Part shown: positions 26,280 through 36,541 of the stretch, one piece after another
Layout: each line of letters starts with the position of its first letter
Numbering within the stretch: the first letter of the stretch is position 1
NCBI GenBank assembly: GCA_016710985.1
Contig: JADJTX010000064.1
Span: 1-64,000, forward strand
DNA from: Ignavibacteria bacterium
GTDB lineage: Bacteria > Bacteroidota > Ignavibacteria > Tepidaquicellales > Tepidaquicellaceae
Direction: 5' to 3'
Length of the DNA: 64,000 nucleotides
Program-made: the position numbers and the translations under genes
Notes under the pieces: generated by a model
What the model was told of the DNA's origin: nothing
The model's input: the letters and a program-made list of their open reading frames with translations, nothing else
The model's database searches: none

Positions 26280-28820
26280 ATGAAACCAGATTTAAAAATT
26301 TCCACCCTGATTTTTTTAGTGTGTTTTCTTTTTCAGAATTCATATTCACAGCAAAATTTAAATGGCTGGTTCTGGTCTAAAGGTCAGCCGCAAACAAATG
26401 AATTAAAATGGGTTAAAGTTATAGATCCAACACATATATATGCTGTCGGGTCCAGAGGCACATTTATGAAGTCTTCTGACGGAGGAGATACGTGGATAAT
26501 TAATTCGCAGGCAGGTCTTCCTGATAATTCTTTCGGGGAATTTGGTTCACGGAATCTCAATTCTGCTTGGTTCTTTGATGCAAATACAGGAATCGTGGGA
26601 GGCTCTCAGCCTTACAACAGCAATAATATTTCAATTTTAAGAACTACAAACGGAGGAGATAATTTTTCAACCATTAGTGTCGCTTCTCCTATTGGTTTTT
26701 CATCGGTAACCAATTTTTATTTCATAAATTCTAATACAGGCTATCTTTGCGGAAACTCCATTACAAAAGCCTACAAAACTACTGATGCCGGGCTGACATG
26801 GTCACCAGTTCCAAACGTTCCTTCAGGATTCAGTTTTTTGAGCGTATATGCACTTGATGAAAACAATATCTTCTTAGGTCCTGATTCTGAGGGGCTAAAC
26901 AGAAAAGTTTTAAAAACAACAAATGCCGGAGCAACATGGTCTACAATTACTTTACCGGGAACTGTCCCTGTATCTGTTTTAACAATACAATTCCAAAATG
27001 CCTACACAGGATTTATCGGAGGTCAAAATCCATATTTTGAAACTACAACCGACGGAGGTTCAAGCTGGATTCAATATGCACTACCCTCCAATCAGATGAG
27101 CCAGTTCAAAATTAAAGTTGTCGGGTCAACTGTTTATTCATTAGGTTCATATACATCTATTTTCAAAACCACAAACTTAGGAGCAACCTGGGATTCAGTA
27201 TATTATTATGACGTATCAAACGCTAATCAGATGCCACCTTTTCTCATGTATGCGATGGACATAAATGGAAATGATATGGTGGTTGCCGGACTGGATGGAA
27301 GATTAAATGTAAGTAATGACGGAGGAATAACCTGGAGAAATAAAAATTATTCTGTAGGTCAGTATAATTACTGGTCGGTATATGTTCAAACCGGAAACGG
27401 AAAAGTATGGGCAGGAGGTAATAATGCGAGTGTTATGTATTCTCCGGATGGCGGAACAAACTGGGCTTTTCAGAGGCAAAACACAAACCTTGATCCTATA
27501 AATACTATCAGAGCATTTTCATTTGTCAATTCCAATACAGGATATTGTGTAGGAGGTTTTCAGCAGCACGGCACTACAGCCGCGTATAAAACTACGAACG
27601 GAGGAACCAACTGGAACACGATGACTCTACCTAACAATTATCAGCAACAGGCAGTTGAATTCATTAATGCAAATACAGGATGGGTTTGGGGAGGTATTTC
27701 AGGATTTGCAGCTTCAATTTTAAAAACAACGAATGGCGGAACATCCTGGGTTTCGCAGCCTAATAATGTTGCGTACAACTTAATTATACTTGCCGGAGAT
27801 ATGGCAGATATAAATAACGGATATTGTATCAGCGGTAACAAAATTTTCAGGACATCAAACAGCGGGGCAATGTGGAATCTGATAACTCCAACACCATTCG
27901 CAAATAGTTTAAGCTTAAACAAAATAGTTGCACTGTCGCCTACAAATATCATAGTAGGAGGAAGTTACTCTGATAATACAATGATAAACAAGGTCTATAA
28001 GAGCATTAATGCAGGAGTAACATGGGATTCGGTGAGCATTCCAACCGGCTCATTGACATCTACATCTTCAATTTTTGCAATGGACTGGGTTGATCAGTAC
28101 AATGGCATAGTTGGAGGTCCGGCGGGTTATACAGCTAAAACCAGTAACGGAGGAATAAACTGGACTGTAAGAAATACCGGCGGTTCTACCGTAGTCGGAA
28201 TGGACATGTCAAGCAAAGACACAGCATTTGCAGTGAGTGACAGAAACGGTCTTAATCAGATTTTCAGAATTTATGATGATGTACAGAATATAAGTATGAA
28301 TGTTACAATGGGAATTCAGGGATTTTGGAATGGATCAAGCCAGATTTCTGATACTGCAAAATGTTATTTAAGAAGTTCAGCTTCTCCTTACGCAATTGTA
28401 GATTCTGCGAAGGGAGTTTTAGGAACATGGGGATATGCTACTTTCTTGTTTAATACTGCGCCGACCGGTTCATATTATTTACAGGTGGGTCAAAGAAATT
28501 CCCTGGAGACCTGGAGTGCAAACACAATTTCATTTGTTAGAGGCGGAGTCACTAATGATTATGATTTTACAACTGCAGCTAACAAAGCCTTCGGAAATAA
28601 CATGGTATTAAAATCAGGAAGATATTGTAATTACAGTGGTGATGTAAATCAGGATGGAGATGTAAATTTAGCAGACGTACTGGAAACATATAATGCATCA
28701 TCAAATTTTGCATCGGGATATGTACAAGCCGATGTTAACGGTAATAATTTTGTAGATCTTTCAGACATAACACTGGTATATAACAATGCAGCAGCTTTTG
28801 TCGTCAAAGTAACTCCATAA
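26280..28820 (+). CDS. Secreted YCF48-like beta-propeller with dockerin-like C-terminus (paralogue 3)
   Basis: The 846-residue protein starts with a signal peptide almost identical to that of paralogue 1 (ISTLIFL, then FLFQNSYSQQN). Then come NGWFWSKGQPQ and WVKVIDPTHIYAVG. Propeller repeats include KSSDGGDTW, KTTDAGLTW, KTTNAGATW, YSPDGGTNW, KTTNGGTSW and KTSNGGINW. The end module has GIQGFWNGSSQISDTAKC, GQRNSLETWS, DVNQDGDVNLAD and DVNGNNFVDLSD, ending KVTP. Strong similarity over its whole length with its neighbours indicates tandem gene duplication. Confidence 0.8.
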   Translation: MKPDLKISTLIFLVCFLFQNSYSQQNLNGWFWSKGQPQTNELKWVKVIDPTHIYAVGSRGTFMKSSDGGDTWIINSQAGLPDNSFGEFGSRNLNSAWFFDANTGIVGGSQPYNSNNISILRTTNGGDNFSTISVASPIGFSSVTNFYFINSNTGYLCGNSITKAYKTTDAGLTWSPVPNVPSGFSFLSVYALDENNIFLGPDSEGLNRKVLKTTNAGATWSTITLPGTVPVSVLTIQFQNAYTGFIGGQNPYFETTTDGGSSWIQYALPSNQMSQFKIKVVGSTVYSLGSYTSIFKTTNLGATWDSVYYYDVSNANQMPPFLMYAMDINGNDMVVAGLDGRLNVSNDGGITWRNKNYSVGQYNYWSVYVQTGNGKVWAGGNNASVMYSPDGGTNWAFQRQNTNLDPINTIRAFSFVNSNTGYCVGGFQQHGTTAAYKTTNGGTNWNTMTLPNNYQQQAVEFINANTGWVWGGISGFAASILKTTNGGTSWVSQPNNVAYNLIILAGDMADINNGYCISGNKIFRTSNSGAMWNLITPTPFANSLSLNKIVALSPTNIIVGGSYSDNTMINKVYKSINAGVTWDSVSIPTGSLTSTSSIFAMDWVDQYNGIVGGPAGYTAKTSNGGINWTVRNTGGSTVVGMDMSSKDTAFAVSDRNGLNQIFRIYDDVQNISMNVTMGIQGFWNGSSQISDTAKCYLRSSASPYAIVDSAKGVLGTWGYATFLFNTAPTGSYYLQVGQRNSLETWSANTISFVRGGVTNDYDFTTAANKAFGNNMVLKSGRYCNYSGDVNQDGDVNLADVLETYNASSNFASGYVQADVNGNNFVDLSDITLVYNNAAAFVVKVTP

Positions 28821-28824
28821 AAAA

Positions 28825-28896
28825 GTGTTTTTGGGTGGGGTCATCTGAAATCCCAAAGGAATATTTAAAACATTTCTTTGGGGGTGACCTTTTTGA
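28825..28896 (+). terminator. Hairpin terminator with conserved GTGTTTTTGGGTGGGGTCAT leader
   Basis: Four bases after the stop, the 20-base leader runs into a stem (TCCCAAAGGAAT paired with imperfect ATTTCTTTGGGGG; outer GGTCA/TGACC) followed by TTTTTG. It is almost the same as the terminator after paralogue 5. Confidence 0.75.
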
Positions 28897-29090
28897 AAGG
28901 ATAACAGATGTAAATCAATTCAGAAATTCCTAAGCTCTTCAAACTACTTTTTCCCTCCACTGTTAATTTTCTGTACTAAAAGATCAGTCTTGAGATTGAT
29001 TTTATTAAATATTCTGGGTATTAATTACTACTGTATAACTATATTCATAATGCAGATGATGGTTTTTAACTCAAGGATATAACGAAACAT

Positions 29091-29117
29091 GGGTATTTGC
29101 AGCAATAGGCTTCTTTG
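29091..29117 (+). promoter_or_regulatory. Bipartite element GGGTAT-N15-TCTTTG (copy 5)
   Basis: GGGTAT (29091-29096) and TCTTTG (29112-29117) are 15 bases apart, 61 bases before the fourth YCF48 paralogue. A second GGGTAT at 29016 has no TCTTTG partner. Confidence 0.6.
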
Positions 29118-29178
29118 TAAAAAGAATTCATATTAATTAGTATGCTTAAAATTAATTCTTAACTTCAAAATTAAAAAA

Positions 29179-31699
29179 ATGAAATCAAATTTAAAAATTG
29201 CCGGCTTTATTTTTTTATTATGTTTTCTTTTTCAAAATTCCTATTCTCAGCAAAACACAAATGGCTGGTACTGGATCAACGGTAAGCCGCAATGCAATAC
29301 ACTTAACTGGGTGAAGATTATAGATGCAAAAAACTATTACGCTGTAGGGGAAAGCGGAACATTCATGAAATCTTCGGATGCAGGTGATACCTGGTTGATA
29401 AATACACAGGCAGGTGTATCTGATCCTTCCTTCGATTCGCACGGAACTATGCGTCTTTACTCTGCATGGTTTTTCAATGCAAATACGGGAATTGTAACCG
29501 GTCAGTCAGTCCTCAACGACGGAGGAAAAATAAAAAGGACAACTGACGGAGGAAATACATTTACAACAATAGGACTGGGCATTCCTCCTTCAACCACCTT
29601 TATGCCACCGCGTATCACTGACATTTATTTTATTAATTCCACTACAGGATATATTTGCGGTGATAGTATCGTAAAAGCTTTTAAGACCACTGATGGCGGA
29701 TTAAGCTGGACATTATTTCCGAATCTTCCGTCCTTACCTTCAACATATAATTGTATATATGCAAAAGACGCTAATAATATTTTCTTAGGAGTTGCTACTG
29801 ATGGATACCCAAATCAAAGAAGAATAGTCAGAACAACAAACGCAGGAGTAACCTGGAAAATTGATACTTTGCCCGGTGCAACTATTGTTGATGTAAAGGA
29901 TATAGAATTCCGGGATGCAAATACTGGCTATGTTGTTGGAAACTCAATTGCAAATAACCCGAGTTATTTTGCATATACTGTGAACGGAGGAGCCAGCTGG
30001 ACTGAAGCAATATTTCCAAATAAACAGCACGGTTTATATGATCTGGAAATTATAGGACCGAACGTTTATGCGTTGGGTGCCTCATACACTTATTATCATT
30101 ATACAACAAATCTGGGAGTAACATGGGACTCAGTTAATTATAATGATGCAACCAACCCGGACCAGCCATACCAAGGTCTCGTGTATTCATTCGACATTAA
30201 CGGAAACGATGCAATCGTTGTAGGTTTAAACGGTAAAATAAACGTCAGCAATGACGCCGGGTCATCATGGAGGAATAAAAATTATTCTGTAGGAAATAAT
30301 TTATACGGCTTTTCTACAATATATGCATTGCCGGGAACAGGCAGAGTGTGGGCAGGTTCAAACGGCGGAGGTTTCATTTTATATTCAACTAATAACGGAA
30401 CAACCTGGACACAGCAGCAAACATCTGCCGCTAATTCTTTTTATGATATAAACATGCTGAACCCGTCAACAGGATATGCTGCGGGAGGAAGTTTCTTTTC
30501 GGGAACAGGCTACTGTTATAAAACTACTACCAGCGGTGCTAACTGGTCATCTTTACCTATCACATATCCAAATGCACAGGTGAATGCAATTGATTTTGTG
30601 AATGTAAATACCGGATGGCTTACCGGAATAAGCGGTGTACTTTCAAAGACAACTAATGGCGGTTTAACCTGGACTACTCAGACTACGACCCCTGCATATA
30701 CTCTGAATTTTTTCTCACATTGATATGTCAGATGCAAACAACGGATACCTTGTCAGCGGAGCTAATGTCTGGAAAACAACCAATGGCGGGAGCAACTGGG
30801 ACCGGCTTACTACTCTTCCGGCTTCCTTATCCTGGAACAAAGTTCAGACTTTTTCAAATACTACATTATATCTCGGAGGCGGCAACCGGATTTACAAATC
30901 CTTTAATGCAGGAGCAACCTGGGATTCAGCTTTAATCCCGTCAACTGCAGGGATGTTTAACATGGACTGGGTCGATCTCAATTACGGAACTGTCGTTGGC
31001 ACAGCAGGATATACAGCCAAAACAAGCAATGGAGGTTTGACCTGGACTGAAAGAAATCCGGGAAGCTCAACTCTCCCCGGGGTCTCAATGCCAAGTAAAG
31101 ATACTGTATTTGCAGTTTGTGATCGAAATGTTTGGGGAGCTATTTTCAGGTTGTACGATGTGAATACTTCGATTGTATTTAATTTAACAATCGGAATAGA
31201 AGGTTTCTGGAATGGAAGTTCACAGGCAGGGGATACAGTTAAATGTCATTTAAGAAATTCAGTTTCACCTTTTAATGAAGCCGAAGTTACGGCTGCTTAC
31301 ATTGATAATTCAGGAAACGGAACATTTACATTTACTTCTGCTCCTTCCGGTTCTTATTATATTGAAGTTACTCACAGAAATTCTATAGAAACATGGAGCG
31401 CATCGCCACAGTCTGTTGTATCAGGAGGTAATTACAATTATAATTTTACAACAGCTGCATCACAGGCTTATGGAAACAATATGGTCTCAGTTTCAGGAAG
31501 ATATTGTAATTACAGCGGAGATGTGAATCAGGACGATGCTGTTAATCTTGAAGACCTGCTTGAAACTTACAATGCATCTTCAAATTTTGCAACAGGATAC
31601 GTTTCAGCAGATGTGAATGGTAATAATTTTGTAGATCTTTCGGATATAACGATTGTCTATAATAACACAAAGAAATTTGTATCTAAAGTAACTCCGTAA
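29179..31699 (+). pseudogene. Secreted YCF48-like beta-propeller with dockerin-like C-terminus (paralogue 4), frameshifted
   Basis: Two frames together give a paralogue of about 839 residues. The first (29179-30723) has the signal peptide, NGWYWINGKPQ, WVKIIDAKNYYAVG and most propeller repeats, and stops after TLNFFSH. The second carries SHIDMSDANNGYLVSGANVWK onward, with the C-terminal module (GIEGFWNGSSQAGDTVKC, THRNSIETWSA, DVNQDDAVNLED, DVNGNNFVDLSD, ending KVTP). Removing one T from the T6 run at 30707-30712 restores continuity, and the sister genes have the matching sequence there. It is either one damaged paralogue or an assembly error. Confidence 0.8.
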
Positions 31700-31711
31700 A
31701 TTTTTTAAAAT

Positions 31712-31767
31712 AAAGACATACTGTTACCCCGAAGTGAAATGTGAATTTCATCAGGGGTAAACTTTTA
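31712..31767 (+). terminator. Probable terminator hairpin
   Basis: GTTACCCCGAAGTGAAAT pairs with ATTTCATCAGGGGTAAAC around a short loop, followed by TTTT. It lies just after YCF48 paralogue 4 and does not have the GGGTGGGGTCAT leader. Confidence 0.65.
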
Positions 31768-31874
31768 AATAAGTACTTTTCTGTTTTTTCATTTAAAAAT
31801 TGGGTATTCATTTTCTTTTTAGTTACAAAAATGAATACGATTTGATTTATTTTTTAAAATCGCAATAAATCATT

Positions 31875-31901
31875 GGGTATTCTTAAGAAATACTATCTTT
31901 G
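31875..31901 (+). promoter_or_regulatory. Bipartite element GGGTAT-N15-TCTTTG (copy 6)
   Basis: GGGTAT (31875-31880) and TCTTTG (31896-31901) at the standard spacing lie 56 bases before the fifth YCF48 paralogue. TATCTTTG again also fits the TAnnTTTG box. An unpaired GGGTATT is at 31802. Confidence 0.6.
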
Positions 31902-31957
31902 AAAAAAATAAGAGAATTGGTTAATTTGAATGATTAAAAAATAAAAGAATACACCCA

Positions 31958-34471
31958 ATGAAGACTTTTATATTAATTTTTGCAATATGTATTTTATTTC
32001 AGAATGCATATTCACAACAGAATACAAACGGCTGGTACTGGCTTAACAGTCAGCCGGTAGGAAACGATCTTAACTGGGTCAAAATGATTGATGCTTCAAT
32101 TTATTACGCTGTCGGGGACGATGGAACATTCATTAAAACTACTGACGGTGGTGACAGCTGGTTAGTAAATAATCAGGCCGGTTCAACTGAACCATTTTTT
32201 GGCTCCGGAGGGGGACTAAATCTTTTTACAGCCTGGTTTTTTGATCAGAACACCGGACTTGTGGGAGGATCCACGTCTGATGATTTTGCCGGAGGTAAAA
32301 TTAAAAGGACTACTGACGGAGGTCAGACATTTTCATCTATTGATCTTGGAAATGCTTCTGGATTTTCGAGAGTCAATGGTTTTTATTTCATTAATTCGAA
32401 CACGGGTTATCTCTGCGGAAACAACAGCGTCCAGGCAATGAAGACGACAAACGGAGGATTAAACTGGACACTCCTGCCAAATCTTCCGAACAATGGTTAT
32501 GGCTACAATTGTGTTTACGCAAAAGATCAGAATAATATTTTTCTCGGAGTTAATTACGACGGAGGTTCGAGGATCATTGTACAAACAACTAACGGTGGAA
32601 CTACATGGAGTGAAAATACATTACCCGGAACTACGGTTATAGAGATTACAGATATTAAATTCCAGAATACAAATACTGGCTTTGTATCCGGCAATTCTAC
32701 TTACTTTGCTTATACTACTAACGGAGGATCTAACTGGACTCAGGCAATTTTTCCAAATAATCAGATGGGTTTGTTTAATCTCAAAATCATAGGTTCTACT
32801 GTATATGCATTAGGTTCTACAAATTCATATTATTATACTTCAAACTTAGGAGTTACATGGGATTCAGTTGTTACAAATGATCCTTCAAATGTTAATCAGC
32901 CGTATTCATCTCTTGGTAAATCATTTGACATTATCGGCAATGATGCAGTTGTTGTGGGGATGAATGGAAAGATAAATATAACAAATGACGGTGGCTCATC
33001 CTGGAGAAACAAAAATTATTCTGTGGGAAATAATAATTATGAATTTCCTTCAATTTTTGCTCTGCCCGGAACAGGGCATGTGTGGACAGGCTCATCTCAC
33101 AGCGGTTTGATCTTGTATTCATCAAACAGCGGAGCAAACTGGACAAAGCAGCAAACTTCGGCACTGTATTCGTTTTATGACATAGATATGGTAAATTCAT
33201 TGTCAGGCTATGCCGTGGGAGGTGATCCTTTTTTTGGCGCTACCGGATATTGTTACAAGACAACAAACGGGGGAACAAACTGGACACTTCTTTCAATACC
33301 AAATTCTACAGTAGCACGGTTTAAAGTTGATTTTGCTAATGCTAACACAGGCTGGATTTTTGGCGGAGCTTATGATGTAATATCTTTGATTTCAAAAACA
33401 ACTAACGGCGGAGCTACTTGGGTAAATCAGACATTAACTCCGGCAAATAATTCGGTTGTTCAAAGCGGGGACATGATTGACGCTAACACAGGATATTGTT
33501 TGAGCGGATTTACTTTTCAAAATCCAACAACCAAACTATATAAAACAACTAACGGCGGAACCAATTGGAATCTGGTTATTCAATTTCCGGATAATTTATC
33601 CTGGGATGTAGTTAAGACTTTTTCTGCTACTAATTTATATCTTGGTGGCAAACAAAATATTTACAAGTCAACAAACTCAGGTGTGAATTGGACATTAGCA
33701 ACAATACCTTCAACTTTGGCCAATATTTTTAACATGGACTGGGCAGATCCGAATAATGGCACAGTAGTTGGCACACAAGGATATACAGCAAAAACTTCAG
33801 ATGCAGGTTTGACCTGGAAGGAAAGGAATACCGGCAGTTCTACAGTCACAGGAGTTTCTATGCCAAACAAAGACACTGTTTATGCATCATGCGACAGGAA
33901 TATTTACGGGGCAATATTCAGATTATATGATAATTCTGCTGTACTTACATTTAATATCAAAACAGGCATACAGGGATTCTGGAACGGTACTATTCAAGTT
34001 CGGGACACTGTAAAATGTCATTTAAGAAATTCTGTTTCCCCTTATTCAGAAATAGGAGTTGTTACTGCTTATACGGATAATCAGGGAAACGCAGTTTTCA
34101 ATTTCCCTGCAATACCTTCAGGTTCATACTATCTTGAGATAACTCAAAGAAATTCAATTGAGACATGGAGCGCATCTCCTCTAACGGTTGTACAGGGCGT
34201 AACTTACAGCTATGATTTTACAACCGCAGCCTCTCAGGCATTCGGTAACAACATGATTCTAAAATCAGGAAGATATTGTGATTACAGCGGAGATGTAAAT
34301 CAGAACGGAGACATTAACTTAACAGACATTGTGGAAACTTATAACGCTTCTTCAAATTTCCTGTCAGGATATGTTGTAACAGATGTTGATGGTAATAATT
34401 TTGTAGATCTGTCTGACATAACAATTGTATATAACAACTCCGCTGCATTTGTTTCAAAAATAACCCCATAA
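31958..34471 (+). CDS. Secreted YCF48-like beta-propeller with dockerin-like C-terminus (paralogue 5)
   Basis: The 837-residue protein has a short signal peptide (MKTFILIFAICILFQNAYSQ), then QQNTNGWYWLNSQPVGNDLN and WVKMIDASIYYAVG. Propeller repeats include KTTDGGDSW, RTTDGGQTF, KTTNGGLNW, QTTNGGTTW, KTTNGGATW and KTSDAGLTW. The C-terminal module reads GIQGFWNGTIQVRDTVKC, ITQRNSIETWSA, DVNQNGDINLTD, DVDGNNFVDLSD, ending KITP. It is the last of the tandem set and is closest to paralogue 4. Confidence 0.8.
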   Translation: MKTFILIFAICILFQNAYSQQNTNGWYWLNSQPVGNDLNWVKMIDASIYYAVGDDGTFIKTTDGGDSWLVNNQAGSTEPFFGSGGGLNLFTAWFFDQNTGLVGGSTSDDFAGGKIKRTTDGGQTFSSIDLGNASGFSRVNGFYFINSNTGYLCGNNSVQAMKTTNGGLNWTLLPNLPNNGYGYNCVYAKDQNNIFLGVNYDGGSRIIVQTTNGGTTWSENTLPGTTVIEITDIKFQNTNTGFVSGNSTYFAYTTNGGSNWTQAIFPNNQMGLFNLKIIGSTVYALGSTNSYYYTSNLGVTWDSVVTNDPSNVNQPYSSLGKSFDIIGNDAVVVGMNGKINITNDGGSSWRNKNYSVGNNNYEFPSIFALPGTGHVWTGSSHSGLILYSSNSGANWTKQQTSALYSFYDIDMVNSLSGYAVGGDPFFGATGYCYKTTNGGTNWTLLSIPNSTVARFKVDFANANTGWIFGGAYDVISLISKTTNGGATWVNQTLTPANNSVVQSGDMIDANTGYCLSGFTFQNPTTKLYKTTNGGTNWNLVIQFPDNLSWDVVKTFSATNLYLGGKQNIYKSTNSGVNWTLATIPSTLANIFNMDWADPNNGTVVGTQGYTAKTSDAGLTWKERNTGSSTVTGVSMPNKDTVYASCDRNIYGAIFRLYDNSAVLTFNIKTGIQGFWNGTIQVRDTVKCHLRNSVSPYSEIGVVTAYTDNQGNAVFNFPAIPSGSYYLEITQRNSIETWSASPLTVVQGVTYSYDFTTAASQAFGNNMILKSGRYCDYSGDVNQNGDINLTDIVETYNASSNFLSGYVVTDVDGNNFVDLSDITIVYNNSAAFVSKITP

Positions 34472-34474
34472 AGA

Positions 34475-34546
34475 GTGTTTTTGGGTGGGGTCATTTGTTT
34501 TACCCAAAGGAATATTAAACATTCCTTTGGGAAATGACCTTTTTAC
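34475..34546 (+). terminator. Hairpin terminator with conserved GTGTTTTTGGGTGGGGTCAT leader
   Basis: The leader word is followed by a stem (ACCCAAAGGAAT with ATTCCTTTGGGA; outer GGTCATT/AATGACC) and T5. It matches the terminator after paralogue 3. Confidence 0.75.
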
Positions 34547-35414
34547 AAACAATCAATATGTGCTGTTACCAGGGATTTTACAATCTATTCTTTACAAACC
34601 TTACAAACCAACCATACAAACTTACAAATTTATTCATTTATCCTAAGACTTTAATTAAATTTCCTGATAAATTCTTTTGTTAATACTACTTTTAAAACAA
34701 TAGCGTATGAGGCTATTGATCTCTCCTTTAATCCCGCAAGCCTATGAGTCCGTTACCAATTTTTTTTAAAATCACAGAAATAATTTTTAGGAAATTAATT
34801 AAACCCGGATTGTTCAATAGGAATTTTTAAAATCTTTTTACCGCCAAGCAAGCAAAGTATCTAACACCACCAAGTAAGTGTATTGATATTATAAGTAAAT
34901 ATCGTGCAGGCAAAGATCACTAAGAATTTTTTCTTACAATTCAATTTTTTCCCACTGTTGTCAAGATGTTTTTTAAGAACTGAATATTATTAAAATTCAA
35001 TCTGGCTTGATAATATTTTGGAACAATATCGAGTTATCTTAAATCACCTCCAAGATTTATATTAAAGCTATAATTAAGCTGTCTAAATAATTTTATGTTA
35101 ATTCTTTTTTAAAATTAGTGTAATGTTATTAAATTCGTGATCATTCGTGAAATTCCTGTCAAGAATTTTCTTTATTTTGGACAGATGTGATTTTCTCCAG
35201 AACCTTTGTGACTTCTTGCCATTGTATGACCAAAAGAATTCAATTTTCAGAACATTTTCTTTGTGTCTTACGGGATTAAGAGTAGAAAAAGATATTTTGC
35301 CGGACTCAATAACCGAAAATGACAACCTACAAAAAACTGGTTTTAGAACACATGTTATTTTCGTGAATAATTCGAAATGATTTGTTGCAAGCTTATCTTA
35401 GATGGGTTGGATGT
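34547..35414. other. 868-bp non-coding stretch with decayed dispersed repeats
   Basis: No supported gene. It includes TTACAAACC-type repeats (34590-34630). There are ACCGCCAAGCAAGCAAAG- and CAAAGATCACTAAG-like words (34840-34930) and ATTCGTGATCATTCGTGAA-like words (35130-35155). These resemble degenerate non-coding repeats common in environmental bacterial genomes. Short open frames here look accidental. Confidence 0.5.
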
Positions 35415-35452
35415 AAAAAAAGCCGGAAGAATTTCTTCTCCGGCTTTTTTAA
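35413..35452. terminator. Bidirectional terminator
   Basis: AAAAAAAGCCGGAAGAA pairs with TTCTTCTCCGGCTTTTTT. The A-run on the left and T-run on the right make it usable on both strands. On the minus strand it ends the CHRD/T9SS gene. Confidence 0.8.
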
Positions 35453-35468
35453 ATAACTTATATCTTAA

Positions 35469-36485
35469 TTATTTCAGAACAGTCATCTTTTTAGTCTGAA
35501 CAAAGTTACCTGCTGTGATATTGTAGAAATATGTTCCGCTGGATAAACTAGCGGCATTCAACTGGACAGTATGATAACCTGCTGTTTTTAATCCATTAAC
35601 AACATTCATTACTTCCCTTCCGGAAATGTCGAATAATGTAATATTTACATTAGCGTCATTTGGAAGCTCGTAATCTATTTTTGTAGTTGGATTGAACGGG
35701 TTAGGATAGTTTTGAGATAAATTGAATGCTGATGGAACACCAACATTGACTTCACTTGATAAATAGAAATATTCGAAATTACCATTGTAGTCTATTTGTT
35801 TTAATCTGAAGTTATAAACACCGGAATTTACTTTGTTAGTGAAAGAATAGTTCTTAACTTCATTTGTATTGCCATTTCCGGCAACGTTTCCTACTTTAGT
35901 CCATTCTGAAGAAGAAGAAAGTTTTCTTTCAATGTCAAAACCTGCATTATTTGTTTCGCTAGCAGTTGACCAGTTTAGAGTAACATTTCCTTTTAATGTA
36001 TTAGCTGCGAAACTTGATAATTCAACCGGTAATGTTCCTTCGATCAGCTGACCTCTTATTTCTCCACCCGGAAATGTAGTTGAGTGTATATTTACATACC
36101 ATAAACCGCCAATAAGCTGAGCTTCTTGTGCAAGTGTCAGTATGTAAGTATTAGAATATCCCCCGGATGTTACACCTGTTGGAAATCCAGCAAAACCGAT
36201 CTGTACCGGAGCATTAACACCAATACCGGCAGGACCGTGAAAATGTGCTGCAGTAGTTCCTGCTACTAAACCTGTAAAGAACATATCAAAAGTCAAGGTT
36301 TGAGTTGCATCATCATAAGTTCCGTCCAAAGCACCTACACCTGTAGAAACTGTCGGAGGGACTTCCTGTGATCCAAGAATATTAATATGGATTGTGTACA
36401 TTGTGGCTAATGAGTTTTTCTGAAAGAAAAAAATCATCGATAAAACTACCAAGCCGGTAACAAAAAATTTGTTGAAATTTTTCAT
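35469..36485 (-). CDS. CHRD-domain protein with T9SS type A sorting domain
   Basis: The 338-residue secreted protein has a signal peptide (about residues 1-28). Residues 30-148 form a CHRD domain, with GSQEVPP, the TAAHFHGPAG motif and the closing WYVNIHSTTFPGGEIRGQL. CHRD domains occur in chordin and in bacterial surface proteins of unknown function. A fibronectin-like domain follows (VELSSFAANTLKGNVTLNW to about 245). The last 80 residues are a T9SS CTD (SQNYPNPFNPTTKIDYELP, LFDISGREV, ending KKMTVLK). The same fibronectin plus CTD arrangement is present in the 60039-61403 protein, and the two share an upstream element. Confidence 0.88.
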   Translation of the reverse strand: MKNFNKFFVTGLVVLSMIFFFQKNSLATMYTIHINILGSQEVPPTVSTGVGALDGTYDDATQTLTFDMFFTGLVAGTTAAHFHGPAGIGVNAPVQIGFAGFPTGVTSGGYSNTYILTLAQEAQLIGGLWYVNIHSTTFPGGEIRGQLIEGTLPVELSSFAANTLKGNVTLNWSTASETNNAGFDIERKLSSSSEWTKVGNVAGNGNTNEVKNYSFTNKVNSGVYNFRLKQIDYNGNFEYFYLSSEVNVGVPSAFNLSQNYPNPFNPTTKIDYELPNDANVNITLFDISGREVMNVVNGLKTAGYHTVQLNAASLSSGTYFYNITAGNFVQTKKMTVLK

Positions 36486-36541
36486 GATTGTTTTTTTTAA
36501 TTTTAAATAAAAAAGTTAATTTAAATTAATTCTATTTATAA

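Noticed and set aside
22810..31808. Extra GGGTATT words at 22810, 29016 and 31802
   Set aside because: None has TCTTTG at the 15-base spacing, so they were not counted as promoters.
18365..34471. YCF48 proteins as photosystem II assembly factors
   Set aside because: They have signal peptides, multiple propeller repeats and a docking module, and no photosynthesis genes are nearby. Only the repeat type is shared.
35098..35380. Overlapping short ORFs on both strands
   Set aside because: They lie in decayed repeat DNA with no family signal and no conserved start context.
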